Assembly: GCA_009760885.1 (NCBI GenBank)
Contig: CM019713.1
Coordinates: forward strand, 5,090,996 to 5,154,995
Direction of reading: 5' to 3'
Length of the DNA: 64,000 bases
Source: Achatina immaculata
Taxonomy: Eukaryota > Mollusca > Gastropoda > Stylommatophora > Achatinidae
Under the pieces are notes generated by a model. It saw only the letters and a list, made by a program, of their open reading frames with translations, did no database searches and was not told where the DNA came from. Position 1 is the stretch's first letter. Each line of letters starts with the position of its first letter. This document shows positions 11,101 through 24,500 of the stretch, in pieces. The translations under genes were made by a program, and so were the position numbers.

Positions 11101-14100
11101 TATTGTTTCATGTAACAGTTTTCACTTTCATTTGATTTCTCAGAATGTGCTCATGTTGTTTCATGTAGCAGTTTTCACTTTTATTTGATCTCTCAGAATG
11201 TGCTCATATTGTTTCATGTAGCAGTTTTCACTTTTATTTGATCTCTCAGAATGTGCTCATGTTGTTTCCTGTAGCAGTTTTCTCTTTCATTTGACTTCTC
11301 AGAGTGTGCTCATGTTGTTTTTACAAAGTTTTTACTTTTATTTGACTGTTCAGGACCTGTTCATTTTAATGTTTAGAATGTGTTCTGTTCATTCAGCTCT
11401 CAGAATGCGTTTAGTCTTTGCTAAATTTATCTTAATAATATTTTTGTATTTGGTTAATTTAACTTTCAGACTGTGTTCAGCTTCAGATAAAATTGACTTC
11501 ATGTATTGTGTTCATATTTCATTAATTTTAACCTTCAGGTCTGCTTTGTATGAGATGCTTAAACTGTTTCTTTTTTTTTTTTTCATTTTGGATTTTATTT
11601 TATATTTCATATAAAATTATTTATAAGAAAATGAATTTTTAAAAATTAAATTTTTAACGAAGTTTTGTACTAGAAGAAACTTTAAAAATACAAATGACAA
11701 GGAAAAAATATTGATCAGAGAGTGAAAAGTACACAAGTTCTACATGTAGCAACCAATGGGGAGAGGTGTTATTAAACGAACATCAAAATTGCAGTGATTT
11801 CTTCAAATGGAGTGCACCAGACCCAGTGCATTTACAAATACCATATGCAAAGGAATAGAGTGGAAATATAACACTCTTGTGCAACTGAAGTCAAAAGAGG
11901 GGCATAAAATAATGAACAGAGATGAAATAATGGCACGATGGTGCGAATACATTAGAGAACTCTATGAGGACAATAGAGGCGAAATAAATATCATCATCAT
12001 CATCAGGTGCCATGCCGACTGGTGTTGGTTATTATGCTTCTCCAGAGTACACGATCCTTCATGCAGGCCATCAGCTCAGTTGGTGATCTCCTTCCACACC
12101 ATCCCGTCAGACTGTCCAGTATCATTTCTCTTGGTCTTCCTCTTGATCTTCTTTCTTCTATTTTTCCTGTTGCTATATTTTCAATGCCCCCTCTTCTCAT
12201 TGCATGTCCTATGAAAGTACATTGTCTCTCTTTTATTTTTTTTACAAGATTTTTTGTCTCTCCAGCCCTTCTCAAACATTCTCCATTAGTTATTTTTGCT
12301 GTCCAGGGAATTCGCAACATTCTTCTAATAAACCACATTTCTGCTGCTTCCAATGATTTTTGTGCAGACCTGCCTATTGTCAATGATTCACTTCCATATA
12401 ACAAGATAGGTTCAATATAGCATTTTAGGATGCGTTTTATATATACTAATAGATATACGAAATAATAATGAAGGGCCTATATTAAAAGCAGAAGTGGAAG
12501 AAGCCATCAAGCACATAAAGAACAACAAAGCACCAGGATCAGATAAAATCACCAAGGAAGAATTGGAAGCAATAGGAGAGCTTGGCATAGAAATAATTAC
12601 AAGATTGCTGAATGACATCTATAACAGTAACTATGTCCCATCAGACCTTTTGCAATCAGTTTTCATTGCCCTACCAAAGAAACAAGGTGGAGTTGAATGT
12701 GAAGACCATCGAACCATTAGTCTTATGAGCCATGTTACCAAAATCCTGCTTTGTATTGTCATGAGAAGAGTCAGGGGCAAAATAAAACCAGAAAATGCTG
12801 AAGAACAGTGTAGCATCATCGAAGGAAAAGGCACAAGTAATGCCATATATATACTGAGAACATTGATGGAAAGATCAATAGAAGTAAAGACGGACCTATA
12901 CTTATGCTTCACAGACTAATGTAAAGCAATCGATAAAGTGAGACACACAGAAATTATAAGAATGCTGGAAGACATCAACATAGATGGGAAAGATCTGAAA
13001 CTCATCAAAAACATATACTGGCAGCAATCTCAAGCACAGAACTGAAACAAGTTGATAAATTCAAGTACTTAGGAACAATTTTAACAGCTGATTGGAAATG
13101 TCACAATGAAATAAAAAGTAGACATACTCAGGCCAAGTCAGCATTCCAGAAAATGAGAAACATCTTATGCAACAGATCTATATCTGTGGAAACAAGATTC
13201 TGAGTACTTAAATCTTACATTGAGCCAATTTTGTTTTATGGATGCAAAGCATGGTCCGTGAATAAGAGAATACAGCGAGAAATGGAGGCCATGGAAATGT
13301 GATTCATAAGAAGGATGTTTAAGATACCATGGACAGCTAAGAAAACCAACAAAGTAGTCTTACGAGAGGCTGGAGTTAAAAGGCAAATTACAACAAAGAT
13401 CAGAGGCAGACAAGTGAGATTTATAGAATGTATAAAATCGGAAAAAAATGGGAGCAGCTTTATTACTTAACGATTACAAAGTTGTGATGTTTCGGCGTGA
13501 GCCTTAATCATACAAAAGCATACAGGACGAAGAAATAGAGAGAATAGATAAAGTATGGATTCACATGAATACTGTTTAAAAAAAAAAAAAATTTTTTTTA
13601 AAGGAGTACTTAGCTGCAAATTGCAAGGTGTGGCTTGTCCAGCAGTGTGTGTCAGGAATGGATCTGGTAGGACGTGGAAATTGTTTAAATAGAGACCTGT
13701 GACTCGCTGTTTAGTTACACGTAACGTCATCTTCTTCAATCATTATAGTACCTCTCCACTAAATCCACCCCTTCTTACTTTTCAAACTTCCTCAAGCATC
13801 ACTCTGCAACCCCGCTATTTTCTCTGCAACCCCTCTTCCCCAATCACCTGTTTCAATTTCTCCTAGCTAGGCCAGTAGTGTGTCACTCTCTCTCCCTTCC
13901 CCGGTTCCCCATCCACCACCCCCAGTTACAACCCACCGACCACATGTCACAGGTCTCTATTTAAACAATTTCCACGTCCTACCAGATCCATTCCTGACAC
14001 ACACCGCCGGACAAGCCACACCTTGCAATTTACAGCTAAGTACTCCTTTAGAAAAAAAATTTTTTTTTTTTTTTTTAAAACAGTATTCATGTGAATCTAT

Positions 14101-17100
14101 ACTTTATCTACTCTCTCTACTTCTTCGTCCTGTATGTTTTTGTATGATTAAGGCTCACGCCAAAACGTCACAACTTTGTAATCATTAAGTAATAAAGCTG
14201 CTCCTACTTTTTTCCGATTTTATACATTCTGGTATCACAGCTTTACTGCAGTGCTTAGTGTATAGTTGTATACTTATACACCAATTATTGTGTAAGTGAG
14301 ATTTATAGGACATTTTCTGAGAAGAGGAAAACTGGAACACATTGTGGCAACTGGAAAAATTGAGGGAAGAAGAGAAAGAGGAAGACAGAGAGGGAAGTTA
14401 CAGGATGGGCTGTCAGTGTGGCTAGGAAGAAAGTCACTGGCAGATCTCATAATCAAGTCTAAAGACAGGGAACTGTGGAGAGAAATGATCGCCTATGCCA
14501 CACAGCACGGCACTTGATTGATTGATTGATTGTGCAATTTATTCTTTCCATTGTCTATCCTTGAAAGATAGGTGTAAATATAAACATTTTAAATTTAAGA
14601 TAAGATAAATATAAGACAATTCTTATAAATCTATTTTAGAAGAGCATGTTTGTTATTTGATGATTGTTTTAATCTTTGTTCTACCACTCTGATGCTAATT
14701 TTCACACATGATGACTCTTTAGACATGCTCTCATGAGATAAACACAGCTTTTTATAAATTCTATTTGGGAGAGGTTAGACTGGTGTTAACTGGGGATACA
14801 CTTGTCCTGAATATGAATTTTATATAAACTAGTATCTTCTTATCACAACATCTTACTTTTATCTTGAGTTGTCATATGTGTCCATGTTAATTGATAGGTA
14901 CAGTTAGAGCAGACTTACATGGTAAACAATACTTCAACAAACTGTGACCATCATATGCAACAAGAACCACAGTTACAACCTTTTCATGCCAAGCAGTCTA
15001 AAAAATTGAATAAATAAGACTGAATGATCAAACTTCATATAACAAAGGGCTTAATGTACATGGTCTGGCATAAAGCATAGCTCAATTTTTTAAATGGAAA
15101 ATAAATTAAGCGGCTTACATGTTTTTGGTAAAAAAAAGTGGAACGAAACTCAGAAAACTGGGTAATTTTATTATTACTGACAATCATATTTAGGTTTTGA
15201 AAACTATGCTGGTTAGATGCCCGCCATTACATTTGATACATTCAGCCAGGTGTCTGGAAAATTCCTTAATAACACCATTTTACATGTTCAAAGGGATATT
15301 TTGAATGCAGTGTCAGATTTGATCCTTTAGGTCTGTGGTCGACTAGCAATACTGTGTTCTTGAGGTCAATGAATGAATGAATAAATGAATGAATGAATGA
15401 ATCAATTGATTGGTTCTTGAGGTATCTCCACAAAAAGAAGTCTGCAGCCAATAAATCAGGTGATTTTGCCGGCCATTGAATATCTCCAAATCTGGAAATA
15501 AGACAATTATGAAATGCTTGTCGCAGCATGGCCATAGACTGATGAGCTTTGTGGGCAGTTGCTCTATCTTATTGAAACTATATTAGTCTTTTATTTCTAT
15601 TGGCCAACTCTGGAATGAAGTATTCAGTTAGCATCTGCACATAGAGATCGCTATTAACATTAAGAGGATGTCCATCTTAGTCTTCAAAAAAATATCGACC
15701 AATGACGCTGAATGATGCAACGCCACACCACACTGTTACTCATTCACTATGGAGCAGTTTCTCATGCAGTAATTGTGGATTTTCGGCTGACCAGTATCAG
15801 AAATTCTGCTTGTTCACACTTCCTGACAACTCAAAATGTGCTTTATCAGACATTATGAGGTTATTGGGCAAATTCAGATTTTCTTCAATGCATGCTAGAA
15901 AATCAGTAGCAAAGCCAAGTCGGTTAATTTTATCCAAATCATTCAGTTGCTGCACAACTTGCAACTTGTAAGGGTGGAAATGCAGATGATTATAAATGAT
16001 GTGATGTAGCGAGCGATCTGACATACCAAATGCCAAAGCATGCCTAACAGCTGATTGCCAAGGACTACGAAGCAATGTGTTGCAGATTTCTTAATTCATT
16101 CAGATGTCTGTTGAGTTCTTTGACATACAGTAGACGTGTATAATTTGCAGTTTCTTCAAATTTTTGGACCCACCTCAAAATTGTTCTCTGATTGGGAACA
16201 TTATCATGGGGATGCAACTCAAATGGCAACAAAACTTTCATTGTACAGTGATAGACAATTCTCCACTTTTAAAATAAGTTTCAAAGGTGAGTGCACGATG
16301 TTATGTTTGCCAAGAAGCCATTGTTAGAAGTTATCATTTGTCTGCTGCATCTCTGACGTGATTGTTTTTTTTTCACACATATTCAGTTTCTGTACACTAC
16401 GTCAGTTAAATCCAGTTATACTTTATGCCAGACCCTGTGTTAGATGGTAACAAAGGACATTTCTTTTCATGGAACATTATACTTCAGGAGGACAACATAA
16501 GACTTCCACAGTGCTGAATCTTTTTCACGCAACATAATCAATTTATTAAATGTTGAACAGTCCATTTTCTCAGTGAATCACACAGACATACATTCTGAAT
16601 CATACATTCTGAATCATATTTTCTGAATCATACATTCTGAATCATACTTTCTGAATCATACATTCTGAATCATACATAGCAGAACAATACTTAAACTCCA
16701 ACAGACTCTGACTGAGCCTTTCTTTCTTGTCCCCACCTGTGCCAAGTTCTTGGCCTGCCAGCGTGTGAATGTAGCGAGCGGTTCTCTCTTCACACCTAGT
16801 CTGTATTATTCCTCATATCTTCTTGGCGCACTGTTATATTCTCATTTTTTTTTTCATTTTGTATTTGCTTTCCAGAACCAAATACAAAACTGTATAAAGT
16901 GTAAATTAAATACAATAATATTTTAAGTACACTAATACTGGTCATATCATTTTTTTTCTCTGCATTTAATTTTGTTCTGAATACACAGGTTTCATGTTGT
17001 AGTACAAATATCATCATGATCATTCTTCTGTGTCATGTTACATGGAAAGACTAGCTGCAGTTGATCTTCAGGTTGCTCAGTTTCTTGATTCCACTGAGCT

Positions 17101-18507
17101 CTTGATAGTGTCCACCATCTGTATATATGTCATCCTGCAACTTTTCTCTCCTATGTAGTTGTCAGGATACTATCATGTCTCTTGACATGACCAGAAATTT
17201 TGTTTTCTTCTCGTTTCTCATCATATTATGTTCTTGTGTTATTTGTCAGAACTATTTTCAGTTTCATTTGTTCTCGTATTTCATCATTGATCTATATAGT
17301 GTTCACTATGCTCTTTCCTAAATCAGCACCCACTGATAGAGGAACGACTGTACCAGCATATGGCCTTGACTGCCTCAGCTATGGCCTATAGCCAGTCAAA
17401 ATGGAATCAGAGGCTCACTGAGAGTGTTGACATTTACTTCCAAGGGACTGAAGCCTTAGAGGATGAATTTATCCCGGAGGTGTGTGATGGGACTAGAAAT
17501 GAATGAACAAACAAACTTTATTTTCAAAGTGTGAATAACTGGGGTCTAACCTTTATCTCTCAATTTTTATTCCAGTGTATTCATTCAATAACAGTATGGT
17601 GTCAGTGTTATGAACATAAAGAGTAATAAAAACTATAAACTGAAAACTATTACTTGTAACCTCATTAAGGGATTCTTTTTTTTTTCAGCGTGTTTTGTTT
17701 TTTCATAGAACAACACTGTGTAATGATGTTGTTCTGAATACTTTGAGAATCCATGATGATGGTGAAATAGATGCAGATAATAACTTTACTCATGTTTTTG
17801 GATGAACATTAGAGGATGAAGATGATATAAAATAATTCTTCTTAATAGGCACCATCTGGACAGACCACATTGATCCCTAACTTATTTGTCAGGTTGCATG
17901 ACGTGGCTGGTAATTAGGAAGAACTTAGGGAAAAAAAAAATACAGTCCTGGTTTTGGTTTGCAATTAGCCAGGCTGAAATAATGCAAAGGTTTGTATTTA
18001 TAGCAGTGGAAGATGTTAAAGAACAGAAGACTGGAGGTAATTTTGGTTGTGTGGACACTTTCATTGCCTCTCAATCATGTAATCATGTGACACTTAATCA
18101 CTCAGACACTGTTACTTAAATTTCAGCTTGCCCTTTCTCTAAAAATGGCTTCATTAAATGGCACCAAACTTCATCATTTCCCTTCTGCTGCTGTTATTAA
18201 AATATGTTTAATTTTACATCTAAAAAAAAAGTATATGATGCTGAATAGTGTATTGAGAAAACTGGTATTTCAGAAAGAACTTCATGCAAAGTGGAAGACA
18301 GGTACAACTGTACTGGTTTCAAAAAAACATAATGTGATCACTGGTTAATGTTCAGACTTCATTCTGAGGAAAAAAACAAACTGAAGTTTTAAGTTCACAG
18401 CGTCTGAGTGATTAACCGTCATGTGATTAGGTATCTGAAAGATTAAGTATTGCATGATAAAGTGAGTGATTAAGTGTCACACGATTGTCACCAAACAGTA
18501 ATTTATC

Positions 18508-18545
<38 letters not shown>

Positions 18546-21500
18546 TACATCTTATATCCTTCCCGTGCCATTAAACGTTACATAGGGCTCACATGGTAGG
18601 TTCACCAAGTTTTCTTGTTTTCAGCGACCTTTTTCAACCTCAAGAGATTTCATGCCTACTAATTTGGCCTTTCTTAACAGTGTCTTCTTTTTCTTTGGCC
18701 TGTTGTGTTCCATTTGATAGTTTGTTTTGGGATTCTGTGACTGTTGCTTCTCATCACAAAACTGATATATGTCCATCTCCTTTTTCTGATCACCCATGAG
18801 ACAGGTTGTTGTTTGCTCATCTACCTTATCTCAGTGTTGTTTTTGAATTTGTTCCACTTTACACCAAGTATTTTCCTTAGACATTTGTGTGTGTGTATAT
18901 ATATATCAGCATCATGAAGATTGGAGACAATTTTTAATTATATTTTTATATATGACAAGGCAGGTTTTAATGAAACTTTGACTGAATCATTTCTTCTCAT
19001 TTAGTAGTCATGTCATGCTGTGCTTCATTGTCATGTGTCTCATATGAAAAGGTTTGCATCCAGTGACTTCTGTTGGCCTTCAGTTTGTTCTTTATAAAAC
19101 AGGGATCTTTCTTACAAATATATTTGAAGAATAAGTTTTAAATAAGTGGCCCTAACATGTAGAACATATTTCTGTCTGTGTGTGTTGGCATGTGTTATTT
19201 AAAATGATGTCATGTCCTTTACATAATTAATCTTTTGTGTGGCAAGTGAAGATGAAAAAAGAATGATATTCTGTGTCCAGTATATATCACAAAAGACTGT
19301 GCAAGCATTTAAGATCACAGTTTTTAGCTGGTGTTGTTTGGTTGCCCTTAGTTTTCCTCCTCACAAAGTTCTTATCTCCTGTTTGGGCAGTGTCCAATGA
19401 CTACAAGACAAGGGACTTCATACCACTGAACTATGTTGGGGATATGATATTAGTGCCTATATTTTCGTTGAACTGTAATCACCTGAAGATTGAAGTGGTT
19501 AGTACTACACCTGATTGCCTTCTGCAGATTCAAAAGGGAGTCTGGTACCAATTTTTATAGCAGTTTGACTAGGTTCTCTCCTTGGCTGATATAAAATCAC
19601 CAACTAACACTATGAGAAACAGGCATAAAGATTACTTTGTTACTCATCCAACCAATAAATGGAGAATTTCTGCTAATTGGTTTCTTTTTTTTTTTTTAAA
19701 TTATCTGTCATTCTCAAGACTTTCTGTTGTGTTGATTAGTTATTTTTCAAAACTGGAAAGACATGAACTTGCTTTCATTGTAGGAAGCTTGGTCAATTTA
19801 CGTGGCCTACAAACATCGACTGATGAAACTAAAGCCGAGAAAGACTGACGAAGTCACGGAGGACACGAAGGTGAGATTTTTTTTTTTCAAACATAATATA
19901 GAAAGCACTTAACCTTGTCACAGCATCTGTTGTTTTTTGCCTTAAAGTTAAAGCTATAAGTGAATGAAATGAAACTAGGATATCACGTGAAGGTCATTTC
20001 TACAAATAAGAGGCCATGCTCAAGTCATGAATAATGCAAATTTAAACAAAAATGCTTCTAGCAACATAAGAAATTTAATACTTTCACTTGCTTGTACATT
20101 GTGGGGTCAAAGAATAGATTATTGAATATTTGTATAATCTTTATGGTTAACACAGGCCAAAAAAAAAAGAGAAGTATCTGTTAATGTATTACATAAATTT
20201 GGATCTCTGGATATCTCTCTAAGGACAGAATGTCAGACGGGCCTGCGTGGCCAGTTCTTAACCCTTTTGAAATAAAGATCAGTCAGTCAATCAATCAGTC
20301 AAATCAATCAATTTCTCTCTCTCTCGATCCCTGGTGACAGGCACAGGATATCACGTCCTTCCATAACTCTCAGTCCCATGTGCATCTCAACAGGCTTGTC
20401 ACCATGCATCTCCCATGCCTTCATATCTTTTCTCATTGTCTTCCTCTGTCTCTTCTACCCTCGATCTTCCCTGCTGCCATAATGTGCCCTAGCCCTTCTC
20501 TCCTCCAAGCATGTCCCACAAATTTAGATTGTCATTTTCTGATCTTCGCTATGATTTATCTTGTCTCTTATGGCTCTTTCAGAACTTCCTTGTTTGATTT
20601 TCTTGCTGTACATGGTACCTTCGGCATTCTTAAGAACCACACTTCAGCTGATTTCAGCTTTTTTTTTTATCTCTTTACCAACCATCCAAGCTTCATATTC
20701 ATAGAACAAGGTCAGTTCAGTGTATGTCAAATATTCATATTCTTTTGCCTATCCTAATAAACATGGTTAGACATTTTCTCTCCATGAGTGGAATCTGTGA
20801 TCTCAGAAAGTTTCCTCATCTTGTCATGATTTGAAGGTCCGCTATCACATCCCATGGTACAAATGACTGGGATGTGATAGCAGACCTTCCAGGAAGAAGA
20901 GAATACCCAACTGCCATCAAGAACACAGGAATGCGACCGGACATTGTAGTGTACTCCACAGAAAAACAGGAATTAATAATGATCGAGCTTAAGGTCCCAT
21001 ACGAAACTAGAACAGAGGAACAGCATTTATTCAAACTGGAGAAGTACAATGATCTGGTCAAGCAACTGAGGCAGGGGGCAGGAATCAAGGCAAATGTGAT
21101 AGCTGTAGAAGTGGGAGCAAGAGGATTTGTAGCAACATCAGCATATGTCCTATGTAAGCAACTGGGCATAAAGGGACAAGCAAGAGCAAGGGCATTGAGA
21201 AGCCTTTCAGAAACAGCAGAAAAGGCCTCATGCTGGCTGTGGAGTATGCGAAACAAGCATTGGGAACATAAGTAATTTCATTTGCCACAACCAATACCAG
21301 TCCTCCGTAGCTAAATCGCTGAAAAAAAGTACAATGGCAACTGGAAGATCATGGGTTCAATCCCGGGACCGAAAAAAAAAAAGCAACAACTCACAAGACC
21401 TCTGGGAGTCATGACCCAGAGGGGCCCCCCCCCCCCCTTAGAGTGTCAGGAGTTTAAAGGACCGAAACACTTGTCTGAGGGGGGGTATGTCTCTGATGAT

Positions 21501-24500
21501 CTGAAGGAGTTGTGTTGTTCCGCTTTCTACGGTAGAGAGTTTCCTGAATATCAAAGTGCATTGTTATCTCACTAAATCAGTGGTTCTTAACCTAGGGCCC
21601 TTAGAAGGATTTTTGGGGGTCCACAGCCCAGCAAATGGATCAGTTTGACTTAATTTTTTTTAAATCAAAGCGACATCTGGGATGAATTTACTACTTTATT
21701 TTTAATGAAGGTTTCAAAGCTATTTACTGGCCAGGAAAGGGTTCAACAGCTAAGAAAAGGTTGAAAACCACTGTTCTAAATTAACAAATGGGGTCTTGAG
21801 GAATTTTTTTTGTGCTTGTTTTAAGGCGGCGCAAAATGTATCTTCTGATGAGGATGAGTCATCACTTACACGAATGACAAGTAAGTCATTGAAAACCTTG
21901 CAGTTTATGAGGAAGAACTCAAGCACATTCAGGGTGGGAAAGCGTGTTAAAGGTTTTCAGAAGGAGAGCAAAACCCCCATGGAAGAGTTTGTAGAAGTGT
22001 ACAATATTCAAGACTCACAGGTAATGGTTCTTTTTTTCGAATCTTTTTTTTTTTCCATTCTGTGGGTGTTGACAAGTTCTTGACCTGTTCATAAGTTTTC
22101 AGATTTCTGTCATAAATCTTGTTTTGTCTTGTCTCCTTCATCATACACCTCTTGGTGTTGAGGGGACAAATAGGCATCTTGATAGGGTTCAGCAGTGTTC
22201 ATCATATAGTGGGATATTTAAGGCTTCTGTAATTTACTCCCTTCATCTCCTGCATGGGTGGCCCCTTCCTCTGTTACCTAAGAATCTTAGTGTGAAGGTT
22301 TTTGCAGGATATTGTCAGGTGGTGGTCATGTAACGTGGCCAAACTATTTGACTTCTTGTTTCTGCCAGAGATGTAGTGTAATACTGGTGTTAACTCCAAA
22401 CTTTGCCCTGATGGTGACATTTTCAGGCATAGAATTTCTGCCAGAGATGTAGTGTGATACTGGTGTTAACTCGACCCTTTGCCCTGATGGTGTCATTTCC
22501 AAGCACAGAATTTCTGCCAGATCACAGAAACAAGGCTGCAATCAGTATATACTGGTCAAAAAAAGAAACGCAACAAATACAATGTTGCGATTTAAACTGA
22601 AGTTTGCTGATCAGACAAGGGCAAATTGCCTGAAATGTTCACTTGGATATGAACTTCACGTGCTGACCTGAATTGTACTCAGCAGATGATTCCTGAGCAC
22701 AGAAAAGGGACACTAGTTAAAACAGCATTTTTGACAATAACTCATGATAGGTTCATGAGAATCCAATGAAACTTACTGAACACACAACTCACTGACTATA
22801 TTTATTGAATGCTTATAAAAAATTGGTGCTCCTCGAATCAGTTCATTTGAAAATTCAATGCACAATATGGCTCATCTCACTACAGAACGACTCATCATCA
22901 TTGGACATTTACACTTTGGACAGTAACAAAGTGTAGTGGCCAGACAATTTAATGTAGTTAGAAGCACCATTAGTTGCCTTTGGAGATGATTTCAAGAAAG
23001 TGGCTCAGTTGCAGACCAGCTGCATGGTGGAAGACCCATAGCCACAACTCCTGCCGATGACAGCTTCATACGACTGCGTCACCTCAGGAATCGATTTGCA
23101 ACTGTGTCCTCAATAGCCCAGACAATGACAGCAGCTCATTGAATTTCAGATCAAATGGTCAGGAACTGGCTGCACAACGCTGGTCTTTTGCTAAAAGACC
23201 CTACAGAGGTCCTTTTCTTACAGACAGGCATCGCCAGAACCGACTGCAGTGGGCAAACCAGGGGGACGATCAACTTCATGGGAAGAAGTGATCTGGTGCA
23301 AATTGATGGATGCCTGAATGCCAGATATGTCACTGAAATTCTTCATCCTCACATCCGTCCACTTCTGGCTGGACCTGGGTCGATTTTTCACCAGGATAAC
23401 ACTTGACCTCATGTGGCACAACTCAACACGCAGTTCCTCACTGACAACAACATCCAGACCATTCCGTGGCCATCCATGTCATCAGACATGAACCCAACAG
23501 AACACTTATGGGATTAACTCAACAGACAAGTCCGCCAGCAAGACGTGGCGCCAACCAATCTCCAACAGTTGTCTTTTGCACTGCAGGAAGAGTGGGCAGC
23601 CATCCCACAACAACAGATCCATGTCAAGGAGATGTCGTTCTCTGATACAGGCCAGAAGAGGCCATGCACCTTACTGAAATGGAGGCCTCAGTCACAAAGA
23701 ATAAAAGTCCTAACCAAATTTAATGAACATCATTTCATTGTTAAAGTCTTAAAGTTTCTTCATGCCAAGATTGGAACATTAATTCCGTAAAATAAAATTT
23801 TAATGCAAGTTTGAAATTTGGTGTCCATTACGATTAGTGTTGCGTTTCTTTTTTTGAACATACATACTCTTTCACTACTAAGCAAAATTCCTCAAAAACA
23901 CGCATAGGTTAAGCCTTGAAAACATTTATCTGTAGTTAGACAGGCTTTAGAAAAAAAATTTATCAGTGGACAGACAGTCCTTGAAAAAATGTATCAGTAG
24001 ACAGGCATGCCTTGAAAATATTCAGCACCTTTATTTCTACCATTCATGGGGTGATGAATTTTACATCTCATATCTTCCCGGCATTTTTCTGTTGAGATAT
24101 ATATATTAGTATCAAAACTTTTGATCTCATGATAAATAAAGATATAAATCTAGTTCTTGACAGAAAAGCTTAGTCTTGAGTATCTTGTATGTTTAATTCT
24201 CAGTTGCTGAGACTGGTCATGAGTATCTTTTATGTTTTGTTCTTGATAGCTGAAATACAATTTTTAGTATTTTTTAAGTGTAGTTCTTGACAGATAGAGG
24301 ACTCTCATAATAAAGACAGCAAAAACATGCACAAACGAATTAGTGAACTCACAGGCAGGAAAACAAAATATACCACAGAATGCATGAAATCAAAAGAAGG
24401 TAAAATGTTAATGGGAAAAGAAGACATTGTAGACAGATGGACAGAGTACATCAATGAGCTGTATGGAGGAGAAAGACCAGAATTAACACCAGATACTGAA

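Larger units (their letters stand above)
11800..14520 (+). mobile_element. LINE L-C, large decayed copy carrying two nested insertions
   Basis: Plus-strand LINE ORF2 remnant in three pieces. 11807-11987 holds the pre-RT segment (frame ending RELYEDNRGEI). 12458-13426 holds RT fingers and palm (NNKAPGSDKITKEELEAIG, VFIALPKKQGG), with stops and an internal deletion near 13030 that removes the catalytic YxDD. The thumb words KYLGTILTADW and AWSVNKRIQREMEAMEM follow. 14309-14517 holds the C-terminus, GRRERGRQRGKLQD to ATQHGT and a stop, with a (TTGA)n tail from 14514. The gaps are filled by an L-M fragment (11988-12457) and a foldback element (13427-14293), each with target-site duplications. The element sits in the DNAI7 intron between exons d and e. 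Confidence 0.85.

Noticed and set aside
14518..14533. TTGATTGATTGATTGATT as an independent microsatellite
   Set aside because: It is the 3' tail of LINE L-C, not a separate locus.
21340..21360. Possible tRNA gene at the GGTTCAATCC box
   Set aside because: Only the B box is good; acceptor, D and anticodon arms cannot be drawn, and an A-rich run follows as in a SINE.
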